Positions 62,284-64,000 of a DNA stretch of 64,000 nucleotides are shown here, piece by piece. Below the pieces are notes generated by a model. That model searched no databases and was not told the DNA's origin. It saw only the letters and a list, made by a program, of their open reading frames with translations. This DNA comes from Caldithrix abyssi DSM 13497 (GTDB lineage: Bacteria > Calditrichota > Calditrichia > Calditrichales > Calditrichaceae): assembly GCF_001886815.1 (NCBI RefSeq), contig NZ_CP018099.1:3842501-3906500 (forward strand), written 5' to 3'. Position numbers and translations under genes: made by a program. Each line of letters starts with the position of its first letter. The first letter of the stretch is position 1.

Positions 62284-63452
62284 TTTCGTGAAACCACAGC
62301 AGATTCAGGCTCTTCTTTAATCGCTTCGTCAAATTCAAACACGTTAAAGGCCGCTTTTTTACCAACTTCCAGCGAACCAAACTCCCCTTCACGACCCAGC
62401 GCTCTGGCGCCGTTCAAAGTCGCCATGCGCACCAGAGTCACAGGATGCAGCGCCTGGTTAAAGCGCTCCCATAGATAATAAATTTCGTCATTCAAATCAA
62501 GGCTGACGTTGGAAGCCAGACTGTCGGTTCCGATACACAGCGGAATCCCTTTCTCAAGGTATTTTTGAATCGGCGGCAGCCCCACGTTCAGCCGGTCGTT
62601 GCTGCGCGCGCAAATGCAAACCGCAGCGCCGCTGTTTTTCAAAATATCCAGATCTCTGTCCGTTACCTGCACGCCGTGCACCAGCAGTGTTTTACCGTGT
62701 AGCAAACCAAGATCGTTTAAATAGCCCACCGGCGTTTTTCCGGGCGTCTTCCAGTTCTCCGGCCAGGCCTTGCGCGCTTTTAAAAAGGCGGTCAGCTCTG
62801 CAGAACCTTCCGTTAAAAACGCATATTCGCTTTTGCTCTCGGCCAGGTGGATGGACATTCTGGCAGAAGCGCTGGCGATCTTTTTCAGCAAGTGCGGAGA
62901 GGTTGAATAGGGCGCATGGGGCGTAAGAATGGCGTGTGGATTTCTGGCCTGTAATTCCTGTTGGGCCTTTTCAAAAATGACCTCAGCGCGCTCCGGTAAA
63001 AAGCCCAGAATCTCGTAAAAGATCGCCCGTTCAAGCGGTTCGTCGGGCAAAGGCTCCAGCAGCGGACCGTTGGTAATATCGCCCGCCAGCGCAGTCCCCG
63101 ATTGCCGCATCAGGCGCATCTGCTGCAGGGCAGCCGTTTTGACGCGCTGCGGATTTTCTTTTTGCGCGCGAACGGCCAGCAACCTTTCCACCCATTCAAA
63201 AAACTGCCCGGCCGGTATTGTTTCATCTTTAAAATAAGATAATTCCAGATGGGTGTGCGCATTGACCCAGGCCGGCAATATAACGCCATTGGGGAAGTTG
63301 TAAATTTTCAAATTTTTAGCATGCCGGGGCAATTCATGGCCGGGCACAATGGTAGAGATGACGCCATCTTCGACGATGAGCGCGGCCTCGCGCATGGGCG
63401 GGCTGACAACCGGTACAATCCAACTGGCGCAGTAGGCTTCTTTTTTTTTCAC
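62259..63452 (-). CDS. amidohydrolase, probable aminodeoxyfutalosine deaminase
   Basis: A 397-residue metal-dependent amidohydrolase of the cytosine/adenosine deaminase-like (COG0402) group. The N-terminal NAHTHLELS, HAPYSTSPHLL, HLAESKSEY, the HGVQ segment and GTDSLASN (metal ligand Asp) are in family order. Enzymes of this group deaminate 6-amino-6-deoxyfutalosine to futalosine in menaquinone synthesis, and its position directly between mqnC and ubiA supports that role. Other deamination or chlorohydrolase roles remain possible. Confidence 0.72.
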   Translation of the reverse strand: MKKKEAYCASWIVPVVSPPMREAALIVEDGVISTIVPGHELPRHAKNLKIYNFPNGVILPAWVNAHTHLELSYFKDETIPAGQFFEWVERLLAVRAQKENPQRVKTAALQQMRLMRQSGTALAGDITNGPLLEPLPDEPLERAIFYEILGFLPERAEVIFEKAQQELQARNPHAILTPHAPYSTSPHLLKKIASASARMSIHLAESKSEYAFLTEGSAELTAFLKARKAWPENWKTPGKTPVGYLNDLGLLHGKTLLVHGVQVTDRDLDILKNSGAAVCICARSNDRLNVGLPPIQKYLEKGIPLCIGTDSLASNVSLDLNDEIYYLWERFNQALHPVTLVRMATLNGARALGREGEFGSLEVGKKAAFNVFEFDEAIKEEPESAVVSRKWRRLRCF

Positions 63453-63453
63453 A

Positions 63454-64000
63454 TTAATTCAACAGATTATATTCCATGTCGCGCAGGCGCGGCTCGAATC
63501 CCGCCTTAATAATAATGCGTTCGATTTCCTGGCGGTCCATCCGAAAAGTCGCTCCGGCCGCCGCCACCACATTTTCTTCGATCATCACGCTGCCAAAATC
63601 ATTGCCGCCAAAAAACAGGCCCATTTGCGCAATCTTAGCGCCCATGGTCACCCACGACACCTGAATATTGGGCAGGTTGTCCAGCATCAATCGAGAAATG
63701 GCCAGGGTTCGCAAATAGTCGTAGGCGCTGGTCTTTTGCACATGAACGCGCGTGTTTTCCGGCTGAAAGGTCCAGGGAATAAAAGCCGTAAACCCCAGGG
63801 TGTGATCCTGCAGCTCGCGGATTTTTATCATGTGCTGCAAACGGTGCTCGTAAGTTTCCACATGCCCAAACATCATGGTGGCCGTGCTCTTCATGCCCAT
63901 TTTGTGCGCAGTTTCCATCACCTTAAGCCACTGTTCGGCAGTGGTTTTATTGGCATTCAATTTTATGCGGACTTCATCTACCAGAATTTCAGCGCCGCCG
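63454..64000 (-). CDS. mqnC: dehypoxanthine futalosine cyclase (5'-truncated by the window edge)
   Basis: The C-terminal 182 residues of a radical SAM enzyme that closes cyclic de-hypoxanthine futalosine. Family segments ATMMFGHVETYEHRLQHM, GFTAFIPWTFQPENT and SVMIEENVVAAAGA are clear. The frame stays open to the window end (GAEILVDEVRIKLNANK), so the start and the CxxxCxxC cluster lie outside. The stop is 1 bp from the amidohydrolase start, so the two are co-transcribed. Confidence 0.88.
   Translation of the reverse strand, partial: GGAEILVDEVRIKLNANKTTAEQWLKVMETAHKMGMKSTATMMFGHVETYEHRLQHMIKIRELQDHTLGFTAFIPWTFQPENTRVHVQKTSAYDYLRTLAISRLMLDNLPNIQVSWVTMGAKIAQMGLFFGGNDFGSVMIEENVVAAAGATFRMDRQEIERIIIKAGFEPRLRDMEYNLLN

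Overview
The window looks like the chromosome of an anaerobic or facultative, probably thermophilic, Gram-negative bacterium of the Calditrichota (Caldithrix-like) or a near neighbour in the Fibrobacterota-Chlorobiota-Bacteroidota group. Clues: a giant beta-helix/choice-of-anchor-D surface protein with a type IX secretion (Por) C-terminal tail, several outer-membrane barrel proteins, heptose epimerase (LPS), a group 3b-type NiFe sulfhydrogenase, menaquinone made by the futalosine route, lipoprotein serpins, and many dispersed palindromic repeats. The taxon is inferred from gene content, not proven.

Layout. 1-5.0 kb: hydrogenase operon hydB-hydG-hydD-hydA, its maturation protease and an overlapping response regulator, behind a sigma-54-like promoter. 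5.3-7.2 kb: histidine kinase and ACT-domain protein. 7.2-19.4 kb, minus strand: hybrid kinase, 1723-residue surface protein, small anchored protein, PEGA Ser/Thr kinase, hldD. 19.5-23.5 kb: an IS1182-like element whose transposase is cut by an intact IS1634-like element. 23.5-26.0 kb: a SpeD-SpeE fusion, PilZ and GNAT proteins. 26.7-31.4 kb: sensor kinase, NtrC-type regulator, coiled-coil protein and barrel protein as one operon. 31.6-36.1 kb: two tandem lipoprotein serpins and an outer-membrane protein. 36.3-47.8 kb: two separate homoserine dehydrogenases, an AGCS symporter, an OmpR-type two-component pair, a DksA/TraR protein, a zinc alcohol dehydrogenase-like protein and serC. 48.8-53.5 kb: DEAD-box helicase, a tRNA-like sequence abutting the SRP RNA, then dnaX-ybaB-recR. 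54-55.8 kb: MBL-fold hydrolase, DUF151-UVR protein and NifU-like protein. 56.1-59.6 kb: two unknown exported proteins and a phosphohexomutase. 60-64 kb, minus strand: mqnC (cut by the window edge), amidohydrolase, ubiA, ubiX, ubiE for menaquinone.

The genes form a plausible physiology: H2 turnover linked to NAD(P)H, menaquinone-based respiration, amino acid biosynthesis (homoserine, serine), polyamine synthesis, and a heavily regulated envelope with secreted surface proteins and protease inhibitors. The most unusual content is non-coding: at least four repeat families (A, B, C, D) fill nearly every gap above 200 bp. Families A and D share a nested hairpin core but have different terminal inverted repeats, and D is flanked by 15-bp direct repeats. 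A noncanonical tRNA fold lies 3 nt before the SRP RNA.
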